Shown piece by piece: positions 9,073-17,342 of a stretch of DNA of 64,000 bases; position 1 is the first letter of the stretch; each line of letters opens with the position of its first letter. This stretch comes from Pseudomonas fluorescens. GTDB lineage: Bacteria; Pseudomonadota; Gammaproteobacteria; Pseudomonadales; Pseudomonadaceae. The notes beneath the pieces are model-generated. The model had not been told where the DNA came from and did no database searches. It was given only the letters and a program-made list of their open reading frames with translations. A program made the position numbers and the translations under genes. The DNA is taken from contig NZ_JSAK01000008.1 of the NCBI RefSeq assembly GCF_000802965.1, positions 225,220-289,219 on the forward strand, given 5' to 3'.

Positions 9073-9978
9073 CTATTGCACCGGATCACTCACTGGCTTG
9101 GCAATGATCGCCTTGAGTTCACTGGTCATCGGGAACTCAAGGTTCAAGCCCTTTGGCGGGATCGGCTGTTCAAACCAGCGTTTGTAGATACCGTTGATTT
9201 CCCCTGAACTGTAAAGATCACCCAGCGCGCTGTTAACCAGCGCAATGAATTGCGGATCGTCCTTGCGCACCACGCAGCTGTAGATTTCCCGCGACTGCTC
9301 TTCCCCGACCACCACCCACTTATGCGGGTCGTGGGCCTTGGCGCGTTCGCCGTAGAGCAGCGCATCGTCCATATAAAACGCCGCCGCCCGTCCCGTTTGC
9401 AACATCTGGAACGCTTCGCCGTGATCCTTGGCGCTAATCACGAACATGTCGATCTTGTGGTCGACGTTATAGCTCTTCAGGTAGCGCTCATTGGTGGTGC
9501 CGGCAGTGGTTACCACGTTCTTGCCACGCAGGTCGGCGAAACTCTTGATGCCGCTGTCTCTGGCCGTGAGCAACTGGCCTTTGACGTAAATGAAACCGTA
9601 GGAGAACGCCACCTGCTTCTGCCGCTCGGCGGTCACGCCTGTGGAACCACACTCCAGATCTACGGTGCCGTTCTGCACCAGCGGAATGCGGGTTTGAGAA
9701 GTCACCAGGTTGTACTGAACGTTGAGATCGGGCAACGCCAGTTGCTGCTGGATGCGTTCGACGATCTTGCCCGCCAGATCCACCGAATAACCCATCGGCT
9801 TGCCCGTGTGGTCACCCACGTAGGAGAACGGTACTGACGCATCTCGATAGCCCAGGGTGATGCTCTTGGTACTGGCGATTTTGCCCAACGTTCCGCTCAA
9901 AGGTGGTTCAGTGGCCTGGACCTGACTGCCCATCAGCAAGCCCAGGGTGCAGCCAAGCAACGTGATTTTTTTTTGCAT
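9073..9978 (-). CDS. Amino-acid ABC transporter substrate-binding protein (GltI/AatJ-like)
   Basis: A 301-residue periplasmic binding protein with a signal peptide (MQKKITLLGCTLGLLMGSQVQA). The body matches the glutamate/aspartate type: SITLGYRDASVPFSYVG, LVTSQTRIPLVQNGTVDLECGS, a conserved Thr/Asn segment TTAGTTNERYL, and YKRWFEQPIPPKGLNLEFPM near the C terminus. No permease or ATPase genes adjoin. It lies 27 nt downstream of the ridA-like gene and the oxidoreductase in the same direction, so it probably feeds that catabolic unit or shares a permease coded elsewhere. An acidic amino acid is likely but the exact ligand, and whether it is a D-form, is inference. Confidence 0.82.
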   Translation of the reverse strand: MQKKITLLGCTLGLLMGSQVQATEPPLSGTLGKIASTKSITLGYRDASVPFSYVGDHTGKPMGYSVDLAGKIVERIQQQLALPDLNVQYNLVTSQTRIPLVQNGTVDLECGSTGVTAERQKQVAFSYGFIYVKGQLLTARDSGIKSFADLRGKNVVTTAGTTNERYLKSYNVDHKIDMFVISAKDHGEAFQMLQTGRAAAFYMDDALLYGERAKAHDPHKWVVVGEEQSREIYSCVVRKDDPQFIALVNSALGDLYSSGEINGIYKRWFEQPIPPKGLNLEFPMTSELKAIIAKPVSDPVQ

Positions 9979-10005
9979 TGTTATTCTCCGTTGTGGGTAG
10001 AGCGG

Positions 10006-10356
10006 TTAACGGCGGGCGGCGATCACAGTGATTTCCACCAGGATTTCAGGGCGGGCCAGTTGCGCCTGCACGGTAGTGCGGGTCGGTGCCTGGCCCGGTG
10101 ACAACCACTGCGACCAGACCTCGTTCATCGCGGCGAAATCCGCGTTGATGTCCTTGAGGTAAATGGTCGCATTGAGCAGATGACTCTTGTCGCTGCCGGC
10201 CTCGGTCAACAAAGCGTCGATTTTCGCCAACACTTCACGGGTCTGGTTGCTGGCGTCAGTGGCCTCGCCCGGTACCTGTCCGGAGAGAAACACCAGATCG
10301 CCGAAAGTCACGACGCCGGACAGTCGCGAGTTGCTGTGGAGACGTTGAATGGTCAT
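10006..10356 (-). CDS. RidA/YjgF family enamine/imine deaminase
   Basis: A 116-residue RidA-superfamily protein; these trimeric enzymes hydrolyse reactive 2-imino/enamino acids. Visible family blocks are GDLVFLSGQVPGEA, the helix SHLLNATIYLKDI, and APTRTTVQAQLARPEILVEITVIAA with the conserved arginine (APTRTT) and glutamate (VEITVIAA). Its place directly after an amino-acid oxidoreductase fits: that enzyme makes imino acids, and RidA would speed their hydrolysis to keto acids. It is not necessarily the housekeeping RidA. Confidence 0.85.
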   Translation of the reverse strand: MTIQRLHSNSRLSGVVTFGDLVFLSGQVPGEATDASNQTREVLAKIDALLTEAGSDKSHLLNATIYLKDINADFAAMNEVWSQWLSPGQAPTRTTVQAQLARPEILVEITVIAARR

Positions 10357-10383
10357 TGCAGAGTCCTCTGGAGAAACAGGAAT

Positions 10384-11625
10384 TCACGCAGCCCGATGGC
10401 TGAAACCGTGCAGTTCGATGGAAGGTTGACCCTTGCCGATCAGCTCGCAGAGCAAGCGCGCGCTGCCACATGCCAGGGTAAAGCCCAGCGCACCATGGCC
10501 GAGATTGAGCCACAGGTTGCGATAGGCCGTGGCACCCAGCAATGGCACGCCACTGGGGGTTGCCGGACGCATTCCGGCCCATTCGACGGCCTCATCATAG
10601 GCGCCAGCATTGGCGAAGGTGTCACGAGCCTGACGCTTGATCAGGGCCAAGCGCTGCGGGTCAATCGCCGGGTCGAAACCGACGATGTCGACCATCGCCG
10701 CGATACGCAATTGCTCGCCGATGCGCGCATACACAATCTTTCGGTCGTAGTCGGTGATGCTCACATCCGGTGCCCGGTGTTCCGGGCCAATCGGTACTGT
10801 CAGGCTGTAGCCCTTGAGCGGGTACAGCGGCAATTGCAGGCCGGGTAACGCCAGCGCCGGGCTGCGATGCCCGGCGGCAATCACCAGTTGCTCCACCTCC
10901 AGGATTTCACTGCCCAATTCGATGGCGTTGACCGCGCCATTGGCGTGACGAATGCCGGTCACCGCCTGGCCCAATCGGAACTCGCAACGGCCGGAGGCTT
11001 TCAGTCGCGTTGCCAATTGCTGACAAAAGCCATGGCAATCGCCGACTTCTTCGTCCGGGGTATAAATCGCTCCGACGAAGGGTGCATCGGTTAGCGCCGG
11101 TTCCAATTGCGTACATTCGGCAGGCGACAACACCTGCTGTTGCTGCGGATCGGCCAGCCCCTTGCGGGCATGATCAAAGCTACCGGGGTTACGGAAGGTC
11201 ACCAGCTTGCCGTTGCGCCGCCACTCGAAACCCGCCAGCCCATCGTCTTCTCGCCACGTCTTCAAGATGCTCTGGCTGAACAGCGCCAGCCGCAACAGAT
11301 GGGCGGCATTCTCACGGTTGACCGATCGGCGGCAAGCGTTGAGGAACGACGCCATCCAGCGCCACTGTGCCGGATCCAGACGCGGACGCAGCTTCAACGG
11401 CGAGTCACCGCGCAGCATCCAGCCGATGGCTTGCAACGGCACACCGGCATCAGCCAGGGGCGCCACATAGCGATAGGACAACTGGCCACCGTTGGCGAAA
11501 CTGGTTTCGCTGCCCAGGCTATCCCGGGCTTCGATCACGGTCACTTCGAATCCGTCACGCACCAGCGCATAGGCCGTTGCCAGGCCAATCACGCCACCGC
11601 CGATAATGCACACACGCTGAGCCAT
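10384..11625 (-). CDS. D-amino-acid dehydrogenase-like FAD oxidoreductase (DadA family)
   Basis: A 413-residue DAO-type flavoprotein. The N-terminal dinucleotide fold RVCIIGGGVIGLATAYALVRDG is followed by VIEARDSLGSETSFANGGQLS, a DadA hallmark. The C-terminal LWLNLGHGALGFTLACGSARLL closes the FAD site. It is expected to oxidise D-amino acids to imino acids with electrons going to the quinone pool. The start was moved to ATG 11625 (MAQRVCIIGGG); an upstream extension has no family match. A RidA-like gene follows 27 nt downstream and a LysR gene is divergent. Paralogues act on different substrates (for example hydroxyproline or D-arginine), so the substrate is open. Confidence 0.85.
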   Translation of the reverse strand: MAQRVCIIGGGVIGLATAYALVRDGFEVTVIEARDSLGSETSFANGGQLSYRYVAPLADAGVPLQAIGWMLRGDSPLKLRPRLDPAQWRWMASFLNACRRSVNRENAAHLLRLALFSQSILKTWREDDGLAGFEWRRNGKLVTFRNPGSFDHARKGLADPQQQQVLSPAECTQLEPALTDAPFVGAIYTPDEEVGDCHGFCQQLATRLKASGRCEFRLGQAVTGIRHANGAVNAIELGSEILEVEQLVIAAGHRSPALALPGLQLPLYPLKGYSLTVPIGPEHRAPDVSITDYDRKIVYARIGEQLRIAAMVDIVGFDPAIDPQRLALIKRQARDTFANAGAYDEAVEWAGMRPATPSGVPLLGATAYRNLWLNLGHGALGFTLACGSARLLCELIGKGQPSIELHGFSHRAA

Positions 11626-11708
11626 GTCCGTCCTTAAAACCGTTGTGAAGACGAAGTGCAGGTTAGAGCCAGGTGACAGACGCTGAACAATGCATAAAGA
11701 TGCCAAAC

Positions 11709-11727
11709 CCATAGACAAAGGTTATGG
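11709..11727. promoter_or_regulatory. Candidate LysR operator, CCATA-N9-TATGG
   Basis: A perfect 5-bp inverted repeat with the T-N11-A spacing of LysR boxes (T at 11712, A at 11724), in the 109-bp space between the dadA-like gene and the divergent LysR gene, ending seven bases before the LysR start. Binding there could repress the regulator itself. Confidence 0.4.
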
Positions 11728-11734
11728 ACTAGCC

Positions 11735-12652
11735 ATGCGCCTCCGTCACATCGAGATTTTCCAGGCCATTCGCCAGACCGGCTCGATCAGCGCCGCCGCG
11801 CAGTTGCTGCACGTCTCCCAGCCGGCGGTGAGCAAGGTGCTGCAACACGCCGAGCAGCAACTGGGATTCCCGTTGTTCTTGCGGGTACGCGGTAAATTGC
11901 AAGCCACACCCGAAGCGCTGGAGTTAGAGCGCGAGGTCGACAAGGTCAGCGAAAGCCTGCAAGGCGTGCGGCGCCTGGCCCAGAGCCTGCGTCGCGAGCC
12001 GGGTCATAGCCTGCGGATTGGCGCTACCCCGGCGCTGGCCCTGTCATTGCTGCCGCCGGCCATTCACGAGTGGACCGAGCGCTATCCGGACATCGCCTGC
12101 GAACTGTCCAGCGCCCATAGCCGCGAACTGGTGCAGAACCTGCTGATGCGTGAAATTGATCTCGCCCTGACCCTGCAACGACCGGATCATCCGGGGCTCA
12201 AGGCTCAGGCGCTGGCGTCCGGTGTGCTGGTGGCTCTGGCACCATCGGGGTACTGGTCGGCGGTAGAGGCAGGCACGCCGTTGCCCCTGATGGCCCTGGC
12301 CGGCGCACCCTTGATAGGCCTGTCCAGCGCCGACCCGTTGGCGGCCCGCCTCGACAGTTACCTCGAAGCGGTCGAGCCGCCGCCCCGGGTACGCATCGCG
12401 GTGCAGACCTATTCATTGGCCCGGGCGATGGTGGAATCCGGCGCCGGTTTGGCAGTGATCGATCCGTTCACCGCACTTGGCGCCTCCTGTGCCGCGACGA
12501 CGATTCGCCCGTTGACTCCGCCGCTGCCCATCACCTTGTACGCAGTCACCCGCGCTGCCGAGCCTCCTCCCCACACCTTGAATGACCTGTTGCAGGTGTT
12601 CAGCCGTCGGGCCCAGGAGCAACTGGATCGCTTGATCCCGTCGCAGCGTTAA
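11735..12652 (+). CDS. LysR-type transcriptional regulator (divergent from dadA-like gene)
   Basis: A 305-residue LysR regulator. The N-terminal winged helix is textbook: MRLRHIEIFQAIRQTGSISAAAQLLHVSQPAVSK, followed by the linker helix and a substrate-binding domain beginning SLRIGATPALALSLLPPAI. ATG 11735 gives the standard LysR N terminus; an upstream in-frame ATG at 11690 would add 15 atypical residues. Its divergent position makes it the likely regulator of the dadA-like/ridA/binding-protein unit, with an amino acid as a possible co-inducer (inference). Confidence 0.88.
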   Translation: MRLRHIEIFQAIRQTGSISAAAQLLHVSQPAVSKVLQHAEQQLGFPLFLRVRGKLQATPEALELEREVDKVSESLQGVRRLAQSLRREPGHSLRIGATPALALSLLPPAIHEWTERYPDIACELSSAHSRELVQNLLMREIDLALTLQRPDHPGLKAQALASGVLVALAPSGYWSAVEAGTPLPLMALAGAPLIGLSSADPLAARLDSYLEAVEPPPRVRIAVQTYSLARAMVESGAGLAVIDPFTALGASCAATTIRPLTPPLPITLYAVTRAAEPPPHTLNDLLQVFSRRAQEQLDRLIPSQR

Positions 12653-12691
12653 TGTGGGAACTAGCCTGTTAGCGATTGGCGGCGACGCGGT

Positions 12692-13309
12692 CTAAAGGAC
12701 ATAAAAGAAAATCGCCACAAAGTGCAGCAAACTCCCGGCGATCACGAACAAATGCCAGATCCCGTGGGCATGCCGCAGGCGATGGTCGAGGGCAAAAAAG
12801 ACAATCCCCACGGTGTACAAAACCCCGCCAGTCGCCAACCACGCAAACCCGGCACTGCCCAGCGCCGCCAGCAACGGCTTGACCGCCACCAGCACAATCC
12901 AGCCCATCACCGCGTAAATCACGATCGACAGAACCCGTGCTTCGGAACGCGGCTTGATTTCCTGCAGGATGCCAATCAGCGCCAGCCCCCAAACAATCCC
13001 GAACAACGTCCAGCCCCACGGCCCGCGCAGGGTCACCAGGCAGAACGGCGTGTAACTGCCGGCGATCAGCAGGTAGATCGAAAAGTGATCGACCTTCTGC
13101 ATGATCGCTTTCTTGCGCCCGCGCACGCTGTGGTACACGGTCGATGCGCTGTAAAGGGCCATCAAGGTAAAACCGTAGATCGCCACGCTGACGATCTTCC
13201 ACGGGCTGCCGTCCATGCTGGCGAGCACCAGCATCCACACCACCCCGACCGTCGCCGCCACCGCCCCGACCAAATGCGTCCAGGCGTTCAATCTTTCCCC
13301 GTGATACAT
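12692..13309 (-). CDS. Hemolysin III / PAQR-family membrane protein
   Basis: A 205-residue protein with about seven hydrophobic helices and the conserved pattern of the bacterial hemolysin III (YqfA/TrhA) branch of the PAQR family: a start with GERLNAWTHLVGA, then IYGFTLMALYSASTVYHS, DHFSIYLLIAGSYTPFCL, and near the C terminus HAHGIWHLFVIAGSLLHFVAIFFYVL. The His and Asp residues expected to bind zinc are in the YHS, DHFS and HGIWHLF segments. The cellular role in Pseudomonas is not established; the name comes from early expression work in other bacteria. Confidence 0.87.
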   Translation of the reverse strand: MYHGERLNAWTHLVGAVAATVGVVWMLVLASMDGSPWKIVSVAIYGFTLMALYSASTVYHSVRGRKKAIMQKVDHFSIYLLIAGSYTPFCLVTLRGPWGWTLFGIVWGLALIGILQEIKPRSEARVLSIVIYAVMGWIVLVAVKPLLAALGSAGFAWLATGGVLYTVGIVFFALDHRLRHAHGIWHLFVIAGSLLHFVAIFFYVL

Positions 13310-13397
13310 CGTTTACCCACCTCGACATTCATTCCCGCAGTGCGCAAGGCTCAGGCCTCAAGCGTAAAAGCGCAATGTTTCAGAAAACAAACCCTCC

Positions 13398-13480
13398 TGT
13401 AGGAGCCGGCTTGCTGGCGATAGGACCTCAAGTTTTACCTTGATCCTCAAGACGCCATCGCTGGCAAGCCAGCTCCCACA
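13398..13480. repeat. REPIN, GGAGCCGGCTTGCTGGCGAT family
   Basis: TGTAGGAGCCGGCTTGCTGG on the left and its near inverse (CCATCGCTGGCAAGCCAGCT) on the right, in the 232-bp space between the hemolysin-III gene and mdcR. The rest of that space (13481-13541) must hold the mdcR promoter; no clear boxes were recognised. Confidence 0.9.
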
Positions 13481-13541
13481 AAGGTCTGCGCACATCAATG
13501 TAAATAGGCACAATCGAGCCATTCGAATAAGAGTCCGCGCC

Positions 13542-14456
13542 ATGTTGATCGACGAAGAGTTGACCCTGAAAAAACTCGAGGTGTTCCTTGCCTTCATGCG
13601 CACCGGCAACCTGGCCCGGGCCGCGGCCGAATTACAGACCAGCAATGTCAGCGTGCACCGGGCGATCCATTCCCTGGAAAGCGCCCTGCGCTGCCCGCTG
13701 TTCAAACATGAAGGCCGCAACCTGACGCCGCTGGAAAGCGCCTATGTGCTGGAAGAACGTGCGCAGAAGCTGATTCAGGACGTCGTGGAAAGCGTGCGCC
13801 TGACCCGCGAGGCCGCCGGATTTTCCGCTGAACGCTTCAAACTCGGCTCGCTGTATTCGCTGACGGTGAAGACTGTGCCGCAGCTGATCATGGGCCTGAA
13901 AATCCGCCGCAGCGAACTCAACATCGACCTGATCCTCGGCTCGAATTTCGACCTGTTGTACAAGCTCAAGAACATGGAAGTCGATGCGATCCTGGTGTCC
14001 CTGGACGACAGCATCATCGACCCGGACCTGGAGCACATTCCGCTGTTCTCCGACGATATCTTCCTCGCCACGCCCGCCGATTCGAAATTTGCCCACAGGA
14101 CCGAAGTCGACCTTGCAGAAGTGCGCGACGAAACCTTCATCACCCTCACCCAGGGCTTCGCCACGCACCAGGACGGCAAACGGGTATTCGAGCAGGCGGG
14201 GTTCGAGCCGAAAGTGGCGATGCAGGTCAACGACATCTTCACCCTGCTGAGTATGGTCAGCTCGGGCGTCGGTTATGCGTTGCTGCCGGGGAGGATTGCG
14301 GCGGTGTATGAGAACCGGGTGAAGCTGATTCCATTGCAGGAGAAGTACCGGTTGCAGCAGCACATTGGTGTGGTGTTTCTCAAAGCCAAGGAGCGCGATC
14401 CAAATCTGCTGGCGTTACTGGCGGAGTGTCGGATGTATGCCAATCGCCAGGCATAA
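13542..14456 (+). CDS. mdcR: LysR-type regulator of malonate utilisation
   Basis: A 304-residue LysR regulator with an unusual but complete N terminus (MLIDEELTLKKLEVFLAFMRTGNLARAAAEL) and helix-turn-helix ending SNVSVHRAIHSLESAL, as in MdcR proteins that switch on malonate decarboxylase genes. The effector domain includes FKLGSLYSLTVKTVPQLIMGLK. Its stop faces the end of the madM gene across a REPIN, so it is convergent with the operon rather than divergent as is usual for LysR genes. The assignment rests on family resemblance and neighbourhood. ATG 13542 was chosen over a longer upstream frame. Confidence 0.85.
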   Translation: MLIDEELTLKKLEVFLAFMRTGNLARAAAELQTSNVSVHRAIHSLESALRCPLFKHEGRNLTPLESAYVLEERAQKLIQDVVESVRLTREAAGFSAERFKLGSLYSLTVKTVPQLIMGLKIRRSELNIDLILGSNFDLLYKLKNMEVDAILVSLDDSIIDPDLEHIPLFSDDIFLATPADSKFAHRTEVDLAEVRDETFITLTQGFATHQDGKRVFEQAGFEPKVAMQVNDIFTLLSMVSSGVGYALLPGRIAAVYENRVKLIPLQEKYRLQQHIGVVFLKAKERDPNLLALLAECRMYANRQA

Positions 14457-14461
14457 AACCC

Positions 14462-14553
14462 TGTGGCGAGGGAGCTTGCTCCCGCTGGGCTGCGCAGCAG
14501 ACCCTTTTTTGCGGGCGCTTCGCACCCGAGCGGGAGCAAGCTCCCTCGCCACA
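14462..14553. repeat. REPIN, GAGGGAGCTTGCTCCC family
   Basis: Inverted TGTGGCGAGGGAGCTTGCTC copies in the gap between the convergent mdcR and madM genes, occupying nearly all of it. It may also act as a transcriptional roadblock there (inference). Confidence 0.92.
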
Positions 14554-14568
14554 AAAGCATTCTGGTAA

Positions 14569-15333
14569 TTAGCCAACAATCCCGCGAACAATGAAGTACA
14601 ACAACGAAGGCCCCAACAAGCACCCAAGACCGGTGTGGAACGTCGCCGTCAACGCGCCATAAGGCACCAGCCGCCGATCCGTCGCCGCCAGCCCCGCCGT
14701 CACACCGCTGACAGTCCCGGCCAAGCCGCCAAACACCATCGCCGAACGCGGGTTATCCAGGCCCATCCAGCGCGCTGCCATCGGCGTGCCGACCATCACC
14801 AGAATCGCCTTGATCAGCCCGGTGGCGATCGACAACGCCATCACATCCGAGGTCGCGCCAATCGCCGCCCCGGTCACCGGGCCGACAATGTAAGTCACCG
14901 CACCGGCACCGATGGTGGTCATGCTCACCGCATCGCGATAACCAAACACCCAGGCGATGCTCGCGCCGACAATGAACGGCAGCACCGTGCCCAACAGCAG
15001 CGCGATCACACCAATCATCCCGGCCTTTTTCGCTTCAGTGGCCTGCACTTCGAACGCCGTGGCGACGATGGCAAAGTCCCGCAGCATGGCGCCGCCCATC
15101 AGGCCAATACCGGAGAACAGCGTCAGGTCCGCCAGGCCTTTTTGCCCGCCGGTCAGGGTGCCGCCGACCCAGGCCAGGACCAGGCCAATGACAATGGCAA
15201 TCGCCGAGCCGTGAATGCGCCCGAAGGTCAGGCGTTTCGAGAGGATGACCGACACCCACATGATCACGCCGACGAAGGCGAATGCAGTGACCAGGCCGTT
15301 ATGTTCCAGCCCTTTCTCGATGAGATCCCACAT
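14569..15333 (-). CDS. madM: Malonate transporter subunit MadM
   Basis: The larger subunit of the two-component MadLM malonate transporter (sodium/proton-coupled malonate uptake). 254 residues, very hydrophobic, with many Gly/Ala-rich helices such as VIGLVLAWVGGTLTGG, FSGIGLMGGAMLRDFAIVA and TYIVGPVTGAAIGATSDVMALS. MWDLIEKGLEHNGLVTAFAFVG is the typical start. It begins one base after the madL stop and is the last gene of the malonate operon. Confidence 0.92.
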   Translation of the reverse strand: MWDLIEKGLEHNGLVTAFAFVGVIMWVSVILSKRLTFGRIHGSAIAIVIGLVLAWVGGTLTGGQKGLADLTLFSGIGLMGGAMLRDFAIVATAFEVQATEAKKAGMIGVIALLLGTVLPFIVGASIAWVFGYRDAVSMTTIGAGAVTYIVGPVTGAAIGATSDVMALSIATGLIKAILVMVGTPMAARWMGLDNPRSAMVFGGLAGTVSGVTAGLAATDRRLVPYGALTATFHTGLGCLLGPSLLYFIVRGIVG

Positions 15334-15334
15334 A

Positions 15335-15751
15335 TCAGCGACCTCCTACGGGTGTGCCAACGGGGCTCAACTCTTCGGGCTCATCGGGCAAGGGTTCGCC
15401 CTTGTGGGTCCGACTGATCAAGGCAATGGTGCAACCGCAGATCACCACCGAACCAATCGCCGCCAGCACCGCTACCGGGCCGCCGTGCAGCGCCGTGACG
15501 ACGTTCTGTTGCGCGGCCATTGCCACCACCACCGGAATGTACATGGCGCCCCAGAAGCCGACGCCCATCTCGCAATCCTTGGTCATGCCGCCGCGCTTTT
15601 GCATCCACAACCGCGCGCAGATCAACAGGATCATCGCGATCCCGACCCCGCCGACATTGGACTTCACGCCCAGCAACACGCCGAGCATGTCACCCATGAT
15701 CACCCCTGCCAGCGTACAAATCGCCAACAGCGCCACACCGTAAATAATCAT
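15335..15751 (-). CDS. madL: Malonate transporter subunit MadL
   Basis: A 138-residue membrane protein, the small partner of MadM. It starts MIIYGVALLAICTLAGVIMGDMLG and has four predicted helices, including VGGVGIAMILLICARLWM and AVLAAIGSVVICGCTIALIS. Both subunits are needed for transport in the systems studied. It lies 65 nt after mdcH and directly before madM. Confidence 0.92.
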   Translation of the reverse strand: MIIYGVALLAICTLAGVIMGDMLGVLLGVKSNVGGVGIAMILLICARLWMQKRGGMTKDCEMGVGFWGAMYIPVVVAMAAQQNVVTALHGGPVAVLAAIGSVVICGCTIALISRTHKGEPLPDEPEELSPVGTPVGGR

Positions 15752-15816
15752 TGTTGTTGTCCTCGAAGTGCATCGTCGAATGTTGTTTTTGTTGTTCGAA
15801 GCCTTGGGTCGAAGCT

Positions 15817-16728
15817 CTAGGGTTGGCGGCTTCCCTCCTCACGCAACAGCGCCTGCAAGGTATCGAGACGGGCACCGTCGAAAGCCATCACGGTGCCTTG
15901 CTCGAACATCCGGCGCGCCAGCCCGGTCAGCACCGCACCGGGCGGCAGTTCGATCTGTAGACGTACGCCGCGCTCGTAAGCGCTTTGCACCGTGCCGCGC
16001 CAATCCACCACGCGGCACATGTTGAAAGCCAGGTCGTCGCGCAAGGCTTCGGTGTTGATCACCGGCCGGGCGCGACTGCCGCTGAGGTAACCGAGGGTCG
16101 GCGTATTCAGCGGCACCTTGGCGAACGCTTCAGCCAGAAGCTTTGCGGGCGCATCCAGTAACGGGCAGTGCGACGGCACGCTGACTGCCAAGCGCTTGGC
16201 CAGCCCTGCACCGCAATCTTTCGCCAACCCGGCGACGGCTTTCATCGCGGCGTCGCTGCCTGCAATGACGACCTGGTTGTCGGCATTGATGTTGGCCAGG
16301 TAAACCGGCGTGTCGATGCTGTGCACCTGCGCCAGCAAACCTTCCACCGTCGCAAGGTCCAGACCAATGATCGCGGTCATGCCGTAGCCCCGTGGATAAG
16401 CCTGCTGCATCAACTCACCGCGCAGGCTGACCAGATGCAGCGCATCGCTGAAGCTCAACGCGCCCGCCACCACCGCAGCCGGATAGGCACCGATGGACAA
16501 CCCGGCGACGTAATCGGCTGGCAACGACAACTGCCGCGCAGCCGCCACGCCGGCGATCAACAGGCACAACTGAACGGCCCGCGTCGATTGCAACGCTTCG
16601 GCAGAATCCAGCAGCAGTACATCTTCACCGAGCACGTCACTTGCTTCGTTCAACGTTTCCCGAGGCAAACGCTGAAGCATGCCCGGCTGCTGCGCGCCCT
16701 GACCGGGGAACACCAACAAGCTGCTCAC
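15817..16728 (-). CDS. mdcH: Malonate decarboxylase epsilon subunit (malonyl-CoA:ACP transferase)
   Basis: FabD-like acyltransferase that loads the first malonyl group from malonyl-CoA onto the decarboxylase ACP. 303 residues. LLVFPGQGAQQPGML at the start and the active-site serine in YVAGLSIGAYPAAVVAG are clear; the catalytic histidine is in VSVPSHCPLLDAPA. The start was set at GTG 16728, giving VSSLLVFPGQG with the GTG overlapping the mdcG stop as GTGA; longer upstream frames have no family match. Confidence 0.9.
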   Translation of the reverse strand: MSSLLVFPGQGAQQPGMLQRLPRETLNEASDVLGEDVLLLDSAEALQSTRAVQLCLLIAGVAAARQLSLPADYVAGLSIGAYPAAVVAGALSFSDALHLVSLRGELMQQAYPRGYGMTAIIGLDLATVEGLLAQVHSIDTPVYLANINADNQVVIAGSDAAMKAVAGLAKDCGAGLAKRLAVSVPSHCPLLDAPAKLLAEAFAKVPLNTPTLGYLSGSRARPVINTEALRDDLAFNMCRVVDWRGTVQSAYERGVRLQIELPPGAVLTGLARRMFEQGTVMAFDGARLDTLQALLREEGSRQP

Positions 16729-17342
16729 GCTGCTTGCTCCTGCGGGTTCCACGGATCGAGCACCAGACAGGCCTGGCTGGCGTTTTTGAGCAACACGCGA
16801 TGCGACGAACCGGCCCATTCGCGCAAGGCGACGGCACCGAATGGCGTTTGCAGTTGCATGTCCACCACACAGGTGACGGTGTCGAGCGTCGCGACCAACG
16901 CCCGGGATTCGGCACGGCTCAGCGGCTGCGGTGTACGCAGGATCAAGTCGAGGTCGCTACCTTCGTGCAACGCCGTAAAACCACTCGCCAGTTCAAACCC
17001 GGCACTGCCGCTGACACCCCAGACCCAGCCGCACTTATCCAGCATTGGCCGCAGTTGCGTCAGGGCTCGAACGGCCGGCAATTCCCGGTCGATGTCGGCG
17101 TGGCAGAGCTCTTCCGGCGATACGCGACGGCTGATCGACGCGATCGCCATCGACGTCGCATAACGCTGCTCACGCAAACGTCCACGCACGCCGACTGCAA
17201 CCTGCCCTGCCACCGACAATGCGCGCCGAACCACGACTGGCTGACCGGCACGGAGGGACTCAACCACCCACGCAGGCGCATCCGCAGGCAGTTGTTCCGG
17301 GGTCATGCCCCAGAGCAGATCGTGGGCCAGAAGCATGTTCAC
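16725..17342 (-). CDS. mdcG: Phosphoribosyl-dephospho-CoA transferase (malonate decarboxylase holo-ACP synthase)
   Basis: Attaches the 2'-(5''-triphosphoribosyl)-3'-dephospho-CoA prosthetic group to the decarboxylase ACP (MdcC). 205 residues. The nucleotidyltransferase core shows GVSGSAGFELASG and LHEGSDLDLILRTP, a GS...DxD arrangement. A GTG start at 17342 overlaps the mdcE stop as GTGA and has a GAGGG ribosome site about seven bases upstream; the next possible start is ATG 17336. Confidence 0.87.
   Translation of the reverse strand: MNMLLAHDLLWGMTPEQLPADAPAWVVESLRAGQPVVVRRALSVAGQVAVGVRGRLREQRYATSMAIASISRRVSPEELCHADIDRELPAVRALTQLRPMLDKCGWVWGVSGSAGFELASGFTALHEGSDLDLILRTPQPLSRAESRALVATLDTVTCVVDMQLQTPFGAVALREWAGSSHRVLLKNASQACLVLDPWNPQEQAA

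Noticed and set aside
12669..13328. 219-codon frame overlapping the hemolysin-III gene on the same strand
   Set aside because: Shifted frame of the membrane protein gene; it has no helices or motifs, whereas 12692-13309 matches the PAQR pattern.
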